27,543 nt of DNA from positions 68,931-96,473 of the forward strand of contig DLMX01000065.1 of the NCBI GenBank assembly GCA_002479405.1, in the 5' to 3' direction. Each line of letters opens with the position of its first letter. The first letter of the stretch is position 1. This DNA comes from Methylophilaceae bacterium UBA7525 (lineage in GTDB: Bacteria; Pseudomonadota; Gammaproteobacteria; Burkholderiales; Methylophilaceae). Below are positions 15,537 to 23,364 of this stretch, piece after piece. The position numbers and the translations under genes were made by a program. The notes beneath the pieces were generated by a model that saw nothing but the letters and a program-made list of their open reading frames with translations, ran no database searches and was not told the DNA's origin.

Positions 15537-15758
15537 TCACTTGCCTCGACCATGCAGCACGATAAGCAGGACGCCAGTAATGATGGAGCCGACCGCCACA
15601 ACACTGGGGATGGCAATCTCCTTCTCCACTTCCGCAGTGGCTTTCAGGGCACCGATCTGGAGGATGGTTTCCTCCGTGGTAAAACTGAACTCCTGATAGA
15701 TCAAGGCCGCAGTACCAAGTGCCACCAACAACAGCCCCAGCAAGATTCGCAGCTTCAT
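15537..15758 (-). CDS. Small membrane protein of unknown function, two transmembrane segments
   Basis: A 73-residue protein from ATG 15758 (MKLRILLGLLLVALGTAALIYQEFSF). An upstream in-frame ATG at 15776 would add MNEGVM, but GAGGGAG lies inside that extension and fits as the ribosome site for ATG 15758 or the ATG just before it. One hydrophobic helix occupies about residues 4-21. A periplasmic- or cytoplasmic-side middle (TTEETILQIGALKATAEVEKEIAIP) follows, then a second helix (SVVAVGSIITGVLLIVLH) and a basic end. I have seen similar short proteins in other proteobacteria, always without a known function. It is preceded by the coiled-coil gene at a short distance and probably shares its transcript. 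Confidence 0.8.
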   Translation of the reverse strand: MKLRILLGLLLVALGTAALIYQEFSFTTEETILQIGALKATAEVEKEIAIPSVVAVGSIITGVLLIVLHGRGK

Positions 15759-15790
15759 CATGACTCCCTCATTCATCCACAGGTGTGCAA

Positions 15791-16081
15791 TTACTCGTCG
15801 AACTTCTTGCGGGCTTCAGCTACCGCATGCTTGATGCTCGCCCATGCCTCGTCACCGCCTTTGCGCAACTCCTGCCAGGCATCTCCGGCCGAGTCCTGGA
15901 TTTCCTTCAGCTTGATTCTGGCTTCGTCACGCTTGGCACGTAACAAGGTCAGCTGCTCGTCAGCCTTGACGCGAAGTTCTGCATCCAGTTTGCGTGCGCG
16001 CTCCTCCAGCACATCGATATCTGCGCTCCACTCGTCCAGTTGCGTTTTCAGCTTTTCAACATATTCATCTTTTACACTCAT
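15791..16081 (-). CDS. Small coiled-coil protein, possible stress-response family
   Basis: A 96-residue, highly charged, almost entirely helical protein (MSVKDEYVEKLKTQLDEWSADIDVLEERARKLDAELR...). Heptad-like spacing of Leu/Ile/Val and Ala runs through most of the length, and the end (GDAWQELRKGGDEAWASIKHAVAEARKKFDE) resembles amphipathic helices of proteins annotated as sll1863-family stress-response or coiled-coil domain proteins. It has no signal peptide and no cysteine. A very good ribosome site, AAGGAG, lies seven bases before ATG 16081. It is followed closely by the two-helix membrane protein gene, and the pair may work together at the membrane, which is an inference only. No enzymatic motif is visible. 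Confidence 0.8.
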   Translation of the reverse strand: MSVKDEYVEKLKTQLDEWSADIDVLEERARKLDAELRVKADEQLTLLRAKRDEARIKLKEIQDSAGDAWQELRKGGDEAWASIKHAVAEARKKFDE

Positions 16082-16172
16082 GTTCCAACTCCTTCCTGGT
16101 TAAAAATCAGATCCAATCACAAGTGTGACACATACGGCATCAAGAAGTGCAAAGATTGAGACCGCAAATCCT

Positions 16173-17342
16173 TTAGCGGCTCAGCAATGCCAGGTCTGCC
16201 TTGAGGTCATCAATATGCTCCAGACCTACGGCAATGCGCACCAGACCATCTCCTATGCCTGCCGCTGCTCGTGCCTCGGCGCTCACACGGCTGTGCGTAG
16301 TGGTCGCAGGGTGTGTAATCGTGCTCTTGGCATCGCCCAGATTGGCCGTAATGGAAATCAGGCGCGTCGAATCGATCAGACGCCACGCGGCGTCTTTGCC
16401 GCCCTTCACATCGAATGACACGATGGCGCCACCGCTCTTCTGCTGCGTCATCGCCAACGCATGCTGCGGATGAGAAACCAGACCCGGATAATAGACCCGG
16501 CTGACACCAGCCTGCTGCTCCAGCCACTGCGCGAGCTCCAGCGCATTACGTGCATGCGCCGCCATGCGCACATGCAGGGTCTCCAGTCCCTTGAGGAAAA
16601 CCCAGGCATTGAATGCACTCAGGCTAGGACCTGCCGTTCTCAGAAAACCGTAAACAGGTTCCAGCACCTCTTTTTTACCAAGCACGGCACCGCCGAGGCA
16701 ACGTCCTTGGCCATCAATGTACTTGGTGGCCGAATGGATGATGATATCCGCACCCAGACTCAGGGGTTTCTGCAACGCAGGTGTGCAAAAACAGTTATCG
16801 ACTACCAGCAATGCGCCAGCTGTATGGGCAATGCCGGCCAGCTCGGCAATATCGCAGACTTCAGTCAGCGGATTGGACGGCGTTTCGACAAAGAACAGCT
16901 TGGTATTGGGACGGACTGCCGCCTTCCATTCCTCAGGATCGGTCAATGAAACAAAGGTCGTCTGCAGACCCCAGCGCTGAAGAATATTGCTGAACAGTTG
17001 TACGGACGTACCAAAGATGCTGCGCGATGCCACTACATGATCGCCGGCCGAACATAGGCCCATGACGCATGCCAGGATTGCAGACATGCCTGAAGAAGTC
17101 GCCACGCAGAACTCGGCGCCTTCCAGAGCGGCCAGCTTGTTCTGGAACATGGTCACGGTCGGATTGGTGAAGCGCGAATAGATATTGCCCGGCTCCTGTC
17201 CGCCAAATCGCGCAGCCGCCTGCGCGGCATCCTTGAAAACGAAACTGGAGGTGAGGAACATCGCCTCAGAGTTCTCACCGAACTCCGTATGTTCACTCCC
17301 TGCCCTTACACCAAGCGTCTCTGGCTGCCATTGATTGCTCAT
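16173..17342 (-). CDS. metZ: O-succinylhomoserine sulfhydrylase
   Basis: A 389-residue Cys/Met-metabolism PLP enzyme that makes homocysteine directly from O-succinylhomoserine and sulfide, the direct-sulfhydrylation route to methionine. Conserved features are ETLGVRAG--HTEFGENSEAMFLTSSFVF, YSRFTNPTV, ATSSGMSAI, FVETPSNPLTEV and the PLP lysine in HSATKYIDGQGR. Together with its place next to purF these point to MetZ rather than MetB or MetY, though O-acetylhomoserine use cannot be excluded. ATG 17342 has AGGTAGGG just upstream; a TTG five codons earlier is inside that site and was not used. The leader holds a SAM-II type riboswitch and a terminator, so expression should fall when SAM is plentiful. 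Confidence 0.95.
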   Translation of the reverse strand: MSNQWQPETLGVRAGSEHTEFGENSEAMFLTSSFVFKDAAQAAARFGGQEPGNIYSRFTNPTVTMFQNKLAALEGAEFCVATSSGMSAILACVMGLCSAGDHVVASRSIFGTSVQLFSNILQRWGLQTTFVSLTDPEEWKAAVRPNTKLFFVETPSNPLTEVCDIAELAGIAHTAGALLVVDNCFCTPALQKPLSLGADIIIHSATKYIDGQGRCLGGAVLGKKEVLEPVYGFLRTAGPSLSAFNAWVFLKGLETLHVRMAAHARNALELAQWLEQQAGVSRVYYPGLVSHPQHALAMTQQKSGGAIVSFDVKGGKDAAWRLIDSTRLISITANLGDAKSTITHPATTTHSRVSAEARAAAGIGDGLVRIAVGLEHIDDLKADLALLSR

Positions 17343-17392
17343 TGCCCTACCTTTCAAAACTTTCTATTCATGCTCTCAAAAATGGCGGGCAT

Positions 17393-17440
17393 AAAAAAAC
17401 CCGCTCAGCGTTGCTAAAGTCAGCTTGGCCAAAACGGGTT
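17393..17440 (-). terminator. Terminator in the metZ leader, with a competing antiterminator pairing
   Basis: On the minus strand AACCCG (17440-17435) pairs with CGGGTT (17403-17398), and seven Ts follow (plus-strand A-run 17393-17399). The 31-base loop contains CTTTAGC (17419-17413) and GCTGAG. These are complementary to GCTAAAG (17463-17457) and CTCAGC in the upstream aptamer, in nested order. Pairing with the aptamer tail would therefore stop this terminator from forming. It could also act simply as the purF terminator. Confidence 0.75.
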
Positions 17441-17450
17441 CGCACTACAT

Positions 17451-17537
17451 GACTCGCTTTAGCTGAATTTATAACGCGCTCGCAAGCTGAGTTAGTGCTG
17501 TTAAAAGACATTCCGCAGCACACTCAAATCAGCGCGT
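17451..17537 (-). promoter_or_regulatory. SAM-II (SAM-alpha) riboswitch upstream of metZ
   Basis: Read on the minus strand. P1 is CGCGCT (17536-17531) paired with AGCGCG (17480-17475). The 5' strand continues as GATTT, as in known SAM-II aptamers. After P1 come TTATAAATTCAGCTAAAG and then CGAG, which aligns with the SAM-II block GTGATAAATGTAGCTAAA. The tail AAGC-GAGT (17459-17452) can pair with loop ACTC-A-GCTT, giving the pseudoknot expected of SAM-II. An additional hairpin (GTGCTG/CAGCAC, plus-strand arms 17495-17500 and 17516-17521, extended by TGAGT/ACTCA) is inserted in the loop. The match was recognised by eye from memory of the family, not by a covariance search. Ligand and off-regulation of metZ follow from the family. 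Confidence 0.8.
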
Positions 17538-17572
17538 ATCAATCTTAGCCCTCTGCGACTCCTGCCGTCAAG

Positions 17573-19114
17573 TCAGGCTGGCTCTTCTTCATGTTCCTTG
17601 GCAGAAACCAGATTCAAATCCAGCTGTGTGCTCGAATTTGCCGGTTTTCTGTGCTTATGGCCTTCACCACGAGCGGATTCGATTTCACTCAAGTAGGCTT
17701 CATCGATGTCACCGGTCACATAATTGCCATCGAAACAGGAACAATCAAAAAACTCGATATCCGGATTGCTCAGCTGCACTGCCTTGATCAGGGCATCCAG
17801 ATCCTGGTAGATCAGCGCGTCTGCGCCGATTTCCTTGCATATCTCCTCATCCGTACGGCCGGTAGCCAGCAATTCGTTGCGCGTAGGCATGTCGATGCCG
17901 TAAACATTGGGGAAACGTACCGGAGGTGCGGCAGAAGCAAAATAGACCTTGTTGGCACCGGCATCGCGGGCCATCTGCACGATCTGCTGTGAAGTGGTTC
18001 CACGCACAATGGAGTCATCGACCAGCAATACATTTTTGCCTTTGAACTCCATGCCGATCGGATTCAGTTTCTGTCGCACTGATTTCTTGCGCAAGGCCTG
18101 GCCGGGCATAATAAAGGTACGACCGATGTAACGATTCTTGATGAAACCTTCACGATATGTGAGATTCAACGCATTGGCCAGTTGCAGCGCACTGGGCCGG
18201 CTGGTATCGGGAATCGGGATGACGACATCGATCTGCAGGTCTTTCCATTCGCGGTGGATTTTCTCCGCCAGGCTCTCCCCCATGTGCAGACGGGTCTGGT
18301 AGACCGACACACCGTCGATCACCGAATCGGGACGTGCAAGATAGACATATTCGAAGATACATGGAGTCAACTTCGGATTCACCGCGCATTGGCGCGAATA
18401 GAAATTGCCGTCCATATCGATAAAGATGGCTTCGCCCGGCTCGACATCACGCAACAGCGTAAAACCCAGCACATCGAGTGCCACACTCTCGGATGCGACG
18501 ACATACTCAACACCCTCTGCAGTCTCGTTTTTGCCGATCACCAACGGCCGGATACCATGCGGATCACGGAAGGCAAGCAGGCCGAAATTAGCGATCATGG
18601 CAACTACGCCGTAGGCACCTTTGCAACGCTTGTGCACGCCTGCCACTGCCTCGAATACCATGTCCGTATTCAATACGGCGTTGTGTGCAGTGCGCTCGAC
18701 CTCGTGTGCCAACACATTGAGCAGCACTTCGGAATCGGAGTTCGTATTGATATGACGCAGGTCCTGCCTGAACATTTCCTGTTTGAGCTGGGCTGAGTTG
18801 GTCAGATTACCGTTGTGACCGAGCACAATGCCGAACGGCGAATTGACATAGAAAGGCTGAGCTTCAGCAGCTGATGATGAACCCGCTGTAGGATAACGCA
18901 CATGCGCTATGCCGGCATTGCCGACCAGACTGCGCATATGCCGGGTTTGGAACACGTCCTGTACCAGACCATTGCTTTTATGCATGTAGAAAGTATTGCC
19001 GTCGCACGTGACGATACCGGCAGCATCCTGACCGCGATGCTGCAATACCAGCAACCCGTCATAGAGCAACTGATTGACCGGGCTTTTACTGACTACTCCA
19101 ATGATTCCGCACAT
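17573..19114 (-). CDS. purF: Amidophosphoribosyltransferase
   Basis: A 513-residue glutamine-PRPP amidotransferase, first committed step of purine synthesis. The N-terminus is MCGIIGVVSK, so Cys2 becomes the N-terminal nucleophile of the glutaminase domain after Met removal, with no propeptide, as in the E. coli class. HRGQDAAGI and GHNGNLTN belong to this domain. The C-terminal phosphoribosyltransferase domain carries the PRPP loop VLLVDDSIVRGTTS at roughly residues 365-378. The end (SSTQLDLNLVSAKEHEEEPA) is an acidic tail. It follows cvpA by 61 bases, the standard cvpA-purF pairing, and precedes metZ, another conserved neighbour. Acts in the cytoplasm and should be inhibited by AMP/GMP as in the family. 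Confidence 0.98.
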   Translation of the reverse strand: MCGIIGVVSKSPVNQLLYDGLLVLQHRGQDAAGIVTCDGNTFYMHKSNGLVQDVFQTRHMRSLVGNAGIAHVRYPTAGSSSAAEAQPFYVNSPFGIVLGHNGNLTNSAQLKQEMFRQDLRHINTNSDSEVLLNVLAHEVERTAHNAVLNTDMVFEAVAGVHKRCKGAYGVVAMIANFGLLAFRDPHGIRPLVIGKNETAEGVEYVVASESVALDVLGFTLLRDVEPGEAIFIDMDGNFYSRQCAVNPKLTPCIFEYVYLARPDSVIDGVSVYQTRLHMGESLAEKIHREWKDLQIDVVIPIPDTSRPSALQLANALNLTYREGFIKNRYIGRTFIMPGQALRKKSVRQKLNPIGMEFKGKNVLLVDDSIVRGTTSQQIVQMARDAGANKVYFASAAPPVRFPNVYGIDMPTRNELLATGRTDEEICKEIGADALIYQDLDALIKAVQLSNPDIEFFDCSCFDGNYVTGDIDEAYLSEIESARGEGHKHRKPANSSTQLDLNLVSAKEHEEEPA

Positions 19115-19151
19115 TAATCAAACATCCAATAAACTAAAATCTGTTAAGCCG

Positions 19152-19175
19152 ATTGAGCCAATCCAGTTGCTCAAT
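19152..19175 (-). other. Stem-loop between cvpA and purF
   Basis: On the minus strand ATTGAGC (19175-19169), a 10-base loop and GCTCAAT (19158-19152) form a perfect 7-bp stem starting right after the cvpA stop codon. No T-run follows directly, so it is not a standard terminator. It could affect RNA stability or coupling between cvpA and purF. Confidence 0.5.
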
Positions 19176-19667
19176 CTAGTCGTATTTGACATGCTTGGCA
19201 ATATCCGCCGGCAACCAGGGCAATTGCGCCAGCACCACCGCTTCCAATGGCGCGGCGAACATGGCATTACGCCACATCGGGTCTCTCGGAAACCCGGTAA
19301 ATCCGGCCAGCAATACCAGTATGCATACCACCAGCACTCCTCGCATCATGCCAAACACGGCGCCCAGCCCTCGATCAATCCAGCCCAGGCCCACTTTCCT
19401 GAAAATATGCGAGAGTGCGATTGCCAGCAAACTGCAAAACAGCAATGTCGTGAGGAACACGATCAGGAAAGCCGCCAACATTTTGAGTTCTTCGCTGGGG
19501 ATGGCTTCCGGCAACAAAGGCATCAGTTCAAGTGCATACAGCCTGGCGACGATAAAGGCTGCCACCCAACTTATCAGGGCAAGCACTTCCCTGACGAATC
19601 CGCGCATGATACTGAGCAGGACAGAAACCCCTACGATTGCCAGCACTGCATAATCGAAACCGGTCAT
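19176..19667 (-). CDS. cvpA: CvpA family membrane protein
   Basis: A 163-residue inner-membrane protein with about four transmembrane helices (near residues 4-20, 28-46, 63-85 and 103-124). The opening TGFDYAVLAIVGVSVLLSIMRGFVREVLALISWVAAFIVA is the family hallmark, including the RGFVRE loop, and GLGWIDRGLGAVFGMMRGVLV is the second conserved block. In E. coli CvpA is needed for colicin V production and envelope stress tolerance; its biochemical role is unknown. It precedes purF and follows the SPOR gene with six bases between, so the three are probably one transcript. Confidence 0.93.
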   Translation of the reverse strand: MTGFDYAVLAIVGVSVLLSIMRGFVREVLALISWVAAFIVARLYALELMPLLPEAIPSEELKMLAAFLIVFLTTLLFCSLLAIALSHIFRKVGLGWIDRGLGAVFGMMRGVLVVCILVLLAGFTGFPRDPMWRNAMFAAPLEAVVLAQLPWLPADIAKHVKYD

Positions 19668-19673
19668 AAACGC

Positions 19674-20285
19674 TTATTTGTTGGTAATAATCATGCCGGA
19701 CAAACCAGTAGCCTTGATTTTGGCCAAGGCGTCCTCGGCCAGAGCACGATTGTCGAATGGCCCTACCCGCAGACGGATCTTCTCGCCTTGCGCAGTCTGC
19801 AATTTCTCAGTTGAAGGCTTCAGACCCTGGGCTTTCAGCTTTTCTTCCAACTGCCTGACATTGGCCGCATCGGAAAACACTCCGATCTGCACCGAATAGG
19901 TGGGTGCCTTTGCTGTACTCACCGCAGGCTTGGCTTCAACAAGCGGGCTGGCCGCAGGTTTGGCTACGGGTATGGATGCAGTGACTGCATCATCTACTGG
20001 CAAGCCCATATCTGCAGTAGATACCGGCTCTTTGTTTTCTGATGAGTCCAACGAAACAGCTTGCGACTCATCCGACTCGGGAACATAAGGGGTAATGGAG
20101 GATGTGAACTCTTCGTCATCCTGACTGGGAATAGAAATCTCGATTTCCTGCTGAGGCTGATTGGCAGACCGATCATCCAGTACCATAGGTAGCACTGTAA
20201 CCATGAGCAAGACAAGAGCAATAGCGCCCACCAGTCGTCTGCGTGCTCGTTTCCTGAATTGAATCTCTTGTTCGTCTATCGACAT
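19674..20285 (-). CDS. SPOR domain membrane-anchored protein (DedD-like)
   Basis: A 203-residue single-pass protein. Residues 1-19 are basic (EIQFRKRARRR), then a transmembrane helix (LVGAIALVLLMVTVLPMVL, about 20-38) is followed by a long, acidic, Ser/Pro/Ala-rich linker. The final ~75 residues form a SPOR domain (YSVQIGVFSDAANVRQLEEKLKAQG...IRLRVGPFDNRALAEDALAKIKATGLSG), which binds denuded peptidoglycan at the division septum. DedD in E. coli sits at the same place (folC-dedD-cvpA-purF), so a cell-division role is likely. The ATG at 20285 has GGAGAG upstream; a TTG seven codons earlier would include that site and was rejected. Confidence 0.93.
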   Translation of the reverse strand: MSIDEQEIQFRKRARRRLVGAIALVLLMVTVLPMVLDDRSANQPQQEIEISIPSQDDEEFTSSITPYVPESDESQAVSLDSSENKEPVSTADMGLPVDDAVTASIPVAKPAASPLVEAKPAVSTAKAPTYSVQIGVFSDAANVRQLEEKLKAQGLKPSTEKLQTAQGEKIRLRVGPFDNRALAEDALAKIKATGLSGMIITNK

Positions 20286-20318
20286 TGACGCACTCTCCAA
20301 TGGCAAACAGCCCGCCTG

Positions 20319-21614
20319 TCAGGAGGATCTGTGGGTAATGGGTGCCGGCAAAACATGCATGACTTCAGCAACGGTAAAAAATGAACCAAACACAATTATT
20401 CTATCATTTTTACCCGCATCCAGACAGGCTTGGTGAAATGCTGCCGACAGACTTTCAAAGCATGCCAGACTTGCATCAGCATTGATTTTATTAAATATTT
20501 CAACAAGCTGCGAAACACCTGCAGAGCGCACATGATCGACTGAAGACAAATACCAACTATCAATTTCGGATTTCAGGGCAGCAATCACGCCCGCAATATC
20601 CTTGTCTGCCAGCATGGCAAAAACCGCAATGGTTTTACCTTTCGCCCTGGTTCGACGCAGATTTCCGGCCAGTGCATGGGCAGCGTGAGGATTGTGTGTG
20701 ACATCCAGCAGAATTTGCGGCTGCCGGGCAACGACCTGGAACCGGCCAGTAAGACTTACCGACTTTAGTCCGGCTTCGATCGCTGATCTGTTGACCGGCA
20801 AACGCCCTTGCATCGCCTCTATGGCAGCCAACGCACAGGCTGCATTATCCAGTTGGAACTCCCCGCTGAGTGCGGGCAAAGGCAAATCATGCATCAACAT
20901 AGCACCCTTGAAATCCCAGTAGTCAGCATGTCGATCCAGCTCGAAATCGCGATTGCGCAGTTGCAAGCCGGCACCGATATTCCTGGCGTGTTCCACAAGT
21001 GATTGCGGCGGAGAAAGGTCGCCACAGATTGCCGGAACATGTTTTCTGAAAATGCCGGCTTTTTCAAAACCTATGCTTTCACGGCTGTTGCCGAGAAACT
21101 CGATGTGATCGATGTCTATTGTCGTCACGACAGCGCAGTCCGGCTCAAATACATTCACTGCATCAAGCCTGCCGCCGAGCCCGACTTCCATCACGGCCAA
21201 CTCAACCTTCTGTCGCATGAAGCACCACATTGCCGCCAGCGTGCCGTATTCGAAATAGGTCAGTTGCACATCCTGACGCGCCGCTTCAACTGCCGCAAAG
21301 GCGGCGGTCAGAGTCTCATCGTCAAGCTCTTCAAGGCCAACTCTGACACGCTCGTTATAACGCAGAATGTGGGGAGAACTGTAGCCGGCAACACGGTAAC
21401 CGGCATGGTGATAGATGTTTTCCAGCATGGCACAGGTCGAACCCTTGCCATTGGTGCCACCGACGATGATGATGGGAAACTGCGGATCAAGCCCCATGCG
21501 CTCTTTGACAGCAGCCACGCGATCCAGGCCCATGGAAATGGATTTCGGATGCTGGGCCTCGATATAGCGAAGCCAGCCTGCCAGGTCTTCAGGCAGGAAT
21601 GATTCCGGGCCCAC
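20319..21614 (-). CDS. folC: Bifunctional folylpolyglutamate / dihydrofolate synthase
   Basis: A 431-residue Mur-ligase-type enzyme that adds glutamate to folates and makes dihydrofolate from dihydropteroate. The ATP loop GGTNGKGST is at residues 52-60. The following YSSPHILRYNERVRVG and the LTYFEYGTLAAMWCF and GLGGRLDAVN segments are characteristic, as are the C-terminal DVTHNPHAA and GSFFTVAEVM. The start is GTG at 21614; there is no ATG in frame near the expected N-terminus and the Shine-Dalgarno is weak, so translation may rely on accD, which ends 17 bases before. Methylotrophs use folates for C1 transfer, but nothing here is special to that. Next gene: the SPOR protein. Confidence 0.96.
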   Translation of the reverse strand: MGPESFLPEDLAGWLRYIEAQHPKSISMGLDRVAAVKERMGLDPQFPIIIVGGTNGKGSTCAMLENIYHHAGYRVAGYSSPHILRYNERVRVGLEELDDETLTAAFAAVEAARQDVQLTYFEYGTLAAMWCFMRQKVELAVMEVGLGGRLDAVNVFEPDCAVVTTIDIDHIEFLGNSRESIGFEKAGIFRKHVPAICGDLSPPQSLVEHARNIGAGLQLRNRDFELDRHADYWDFKGAMLMHDLPLPALSGEFQLDNAACALAAIEAMQGRLPVNRSAIEAGLKSVSLTGRFQVVARQPQILLDVTHNPHAAHALAGNLRRTRAKGKTIAVFAMLADKDIAGVIAALKSEIDSWYLSSVDHVRSAGVSQLVEIFNKINADASLACFESLSAAFHQACLDAGKNDRIIVFGSFFTVAEVMHVLPAPITHRSS

Positions 21615-21631
21615 AGGTATCAGGCTCTGAT

Positions 21632-22498
21632 TCAGGCGACGGCTGGCAATCGCTGCATGGAAGCGATCAAGGTAGCAAGTTTGTCACGCATCTGACGACG
21701 GTCGACAATCATGTCGATTGCACCATGCTCCAGCAGGAATTCTGCCCGCTGAAAACCTTCAGGAAGTTTTTCGCGGACAGTCTGTTCGATCACGCGAGGT
21801 CCGGCAAAACCGATCAGTGCGTTGGGTTCAGCGACGATGACATCACCCAGCATGGCAAAACTGGCAGACACACCACCCATGGTCGGATCGGTCAAGACAG
21901 AGATGTAGGGCAAGCCGGCTTGGCTGAGCTGGGTCAAGGCAGCACTGGTCTTCGCCATCTGCATCAGCGAGAACAAGCCCTCCTGCATGCGCGCACCACC
22001 ACTGGCCGAAACGCAGACAAACGGCATCTTGTGCTCGATACAGGCTTGCACACCTCGACTGAAGCGTTCGCCCATGACCGAACCCATGGAACCGCCCATG
22101 AATCTGAATTCGAAAGCTGCGACCACTGCGGGAATGGTCTTGATACTGCCTTGCATCACAATCAACGAATCGGTCTCGCCCAAATCCGACTGGCTTGCTT
22201 TCAACCTGTCGGCATAACGCTTGGTATCCTTGAACTTGAGTGGGTCGACTGGCAGAACGTCGGCACCGATCTCAAAGCGGCCTTCCGCGTCCAGAATCAG
22301 ATCCAGCCTTCTTCTGGCCGAGATGCGATGATGATGCCCGCACTTGGGGCAGACTTCAGCATTGCTTTCAAGGTCACTGCGATACAGCACTGCATCACAT
22401 GACGGACATTTACTCCACAGGCCTTCAGGAACGACTTTTTTGCTTGCGCCCTGCGCACGATTGATTTTCGGCGGTAATAGTTTTTGCAACCAGCTCAT
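21632..22498 (-). CDS. accD: Acetyl-CoA carboxylase carboxyltransferase subunit beta
   Basis: A 288-residue carboxyltransferase subunit that, with AccA, moves CO2 from biotin to acetyl-CoA for fatty-acid synthesis. The N-terminal zinc ribbon is intact: Cys31, Cys34, Cys50 and Cys53 (KCPSCDAVL...EVCPKCGHH). The crotonase-like core has GGSMGSVMGERF, ASGGARMQEGLFSLMQMAKT and TDPTMGGVSASFAMLGDVIVAEPNALIGFAGPRVIEQT. Length is close to the usual ~290-300. It lies 16 bases after trpA and before folC, the common proteobacterial order. Confidence 0.98.
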   Translation of the reverse strand: MSWLQKLLPPKINRAQGASKKVVPEGLWSKCPSCDAVLYRSDLESNAEVCPKCGHHHRISARRRLDLILDAEGRFEIGADVLPVDPLKFKDTKRYADRLKASQSDLGETDSLIVMQGSIKTIPAVVAAFEFRFMGGSMGSVMGERFSRGVQACIEHKMPFVCVSASGGARMQEGLFSLMQMAKTSAALTQLSQAGLPYISVLTDPTMGGVSASFAMLGDVIVAEPNALIGFAGPRVIEQTVREKLPEGFQRAEFLLEHGAIDMIVDRRQMRDKLATLIASMQRLPAVA

Positions 22499-22514
22499 GG
22501 TATGCGCCCCTCGT

Positions 22515-23315
22515 CTAGTTGGAGTCTATCGCAGCCCGCAACTCGCTTGTCAATGCAGCAAGATTGCCCAGCAGCGCTTGTTCTGTTGAATTTTCCACTT
22601 CCTGCACCATACGGCTGCCAACCACAATTGCATCGGCAATCTCGGCAACCTGGCGCGCAGTTTCCGCATCGCGCACGCCAAAACCGACACCTATCGGCAG
22701 GCTGGTCTTACTGCGTATGCTCTGCAATCGCTCGGTGACTTGCGCGATATCAAGATTCTGCGAACCGGTAACACCCTTGAGCGAGACATAGTAGACGAAA
22801 CCACTGGCCTGCCGCACTATGGTATTGATGCGTGAGGCTTCCGTTGTAGGGGAAAGCAGGAAGATCGGATCCAGTTCACGACTCTTCAGCAGTGAAACGA
22901 AGTCGCCGCATTCCTCTGGCGGATAGTCTACCGTCAGCACACCATCGACCCCTGCCGCTTTGGCCTGATCGGCAAAATTCTCGATACCCATGGCTTCGAC
23001 CGGGTTGGCATAACCCATCAGGATCACGGGCGTCTTTGTATCCTTCTCACGAAAGGTCCTGACCATCTGCAATACATCAACCAGCCCCACATGATGAGCC
23101 AGCGCACGTTCACTGGCGCGCTGAATGACCGGCCCGTCCGCCATCGGGTCAGAGAACGGAACACCCAGTTCCAGCATGTTGGCACCGCTGTTAACCAGCG
23201 CATGCATCAGGTTAACGGTATGTTTCGGATGCGGATCTCCTGCAGTGATATAGGGGATCAGCGCTTTTTTCTTCTGTTGCGCAAGCGCGGCGAAGGTCGA
23301 TTGAATACGGGACAT
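22515..23315 (-). CDS. trpA: Tryptophan synthase alpha subunit
   Basis: A 266-residue TIM barrel that cleaves indole-3-glycerol phosphate and passes indole to TrpB through the alpha2beta2 tunnel. Catalytic Glu49 (NMLELGVPFSDP) and Asp60 (MADGP) sit at exactly the positions known in the enterobacterial enzyme. The PYITAGDP motif at 21-28 and the phosphate-binding GVGFGVRDAETAR and GSRMVQ near the end are conserved. The gene follows trpB with 49 bases between, unusually loose for this pair, but I see no terminator there. Confidence 0.98.
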   Translation of the reverse strand: MSRIQSTFAALAQQKKKALIPYITAGDPHPKHTVNLMHALVNSGANMLELGVPFSDPMADGPVIQRASERALAHHVGLVDVLQMVRTFREKDTKTPVILMGYANPVEAMGIENFADQAKAAGVDGVLTVDYPPEECGDFVSLLKSRELDPIFLLSPTTEASRINTIVRQASGFVYYVSLKGVTGSQNLDIAQVTERLQSIRSKTSLPIGVGFGVRDAETARQVAEIADAIVVGSRMVQEVENSTEQALLGNLAALTSELRAAIDSN

Positions 23316-23364
23316 GTATGATTTTTCTGTAATACGCTATATGTAATATGCTTGGGAATGGAAA

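Noticed and set aside
16125..16172. Imperfect GAGCCGC/GCGGTCTC hairpin at the end of metZ as a terminator
   Set aside because: It includes the stop codon region, has a bulge and lacks a proper T-run, so support is too weak to list.
17393..17540. Reading the purF-metZ gap as only a purF terminator
   Set aside because: That explains the hairpin and T-run but not the upstream P1, the SAM-II block and the pseudoknot, nor the exact complementarity between the aptamer tail and the terminator loop.
23316..23364. Possible promoter or attenuator in the trpB-trpA gap
   Set aside because: The 49 bases are A/T-rich but hold no stem-loop with a T-run and no convincing -35/-10 pair.
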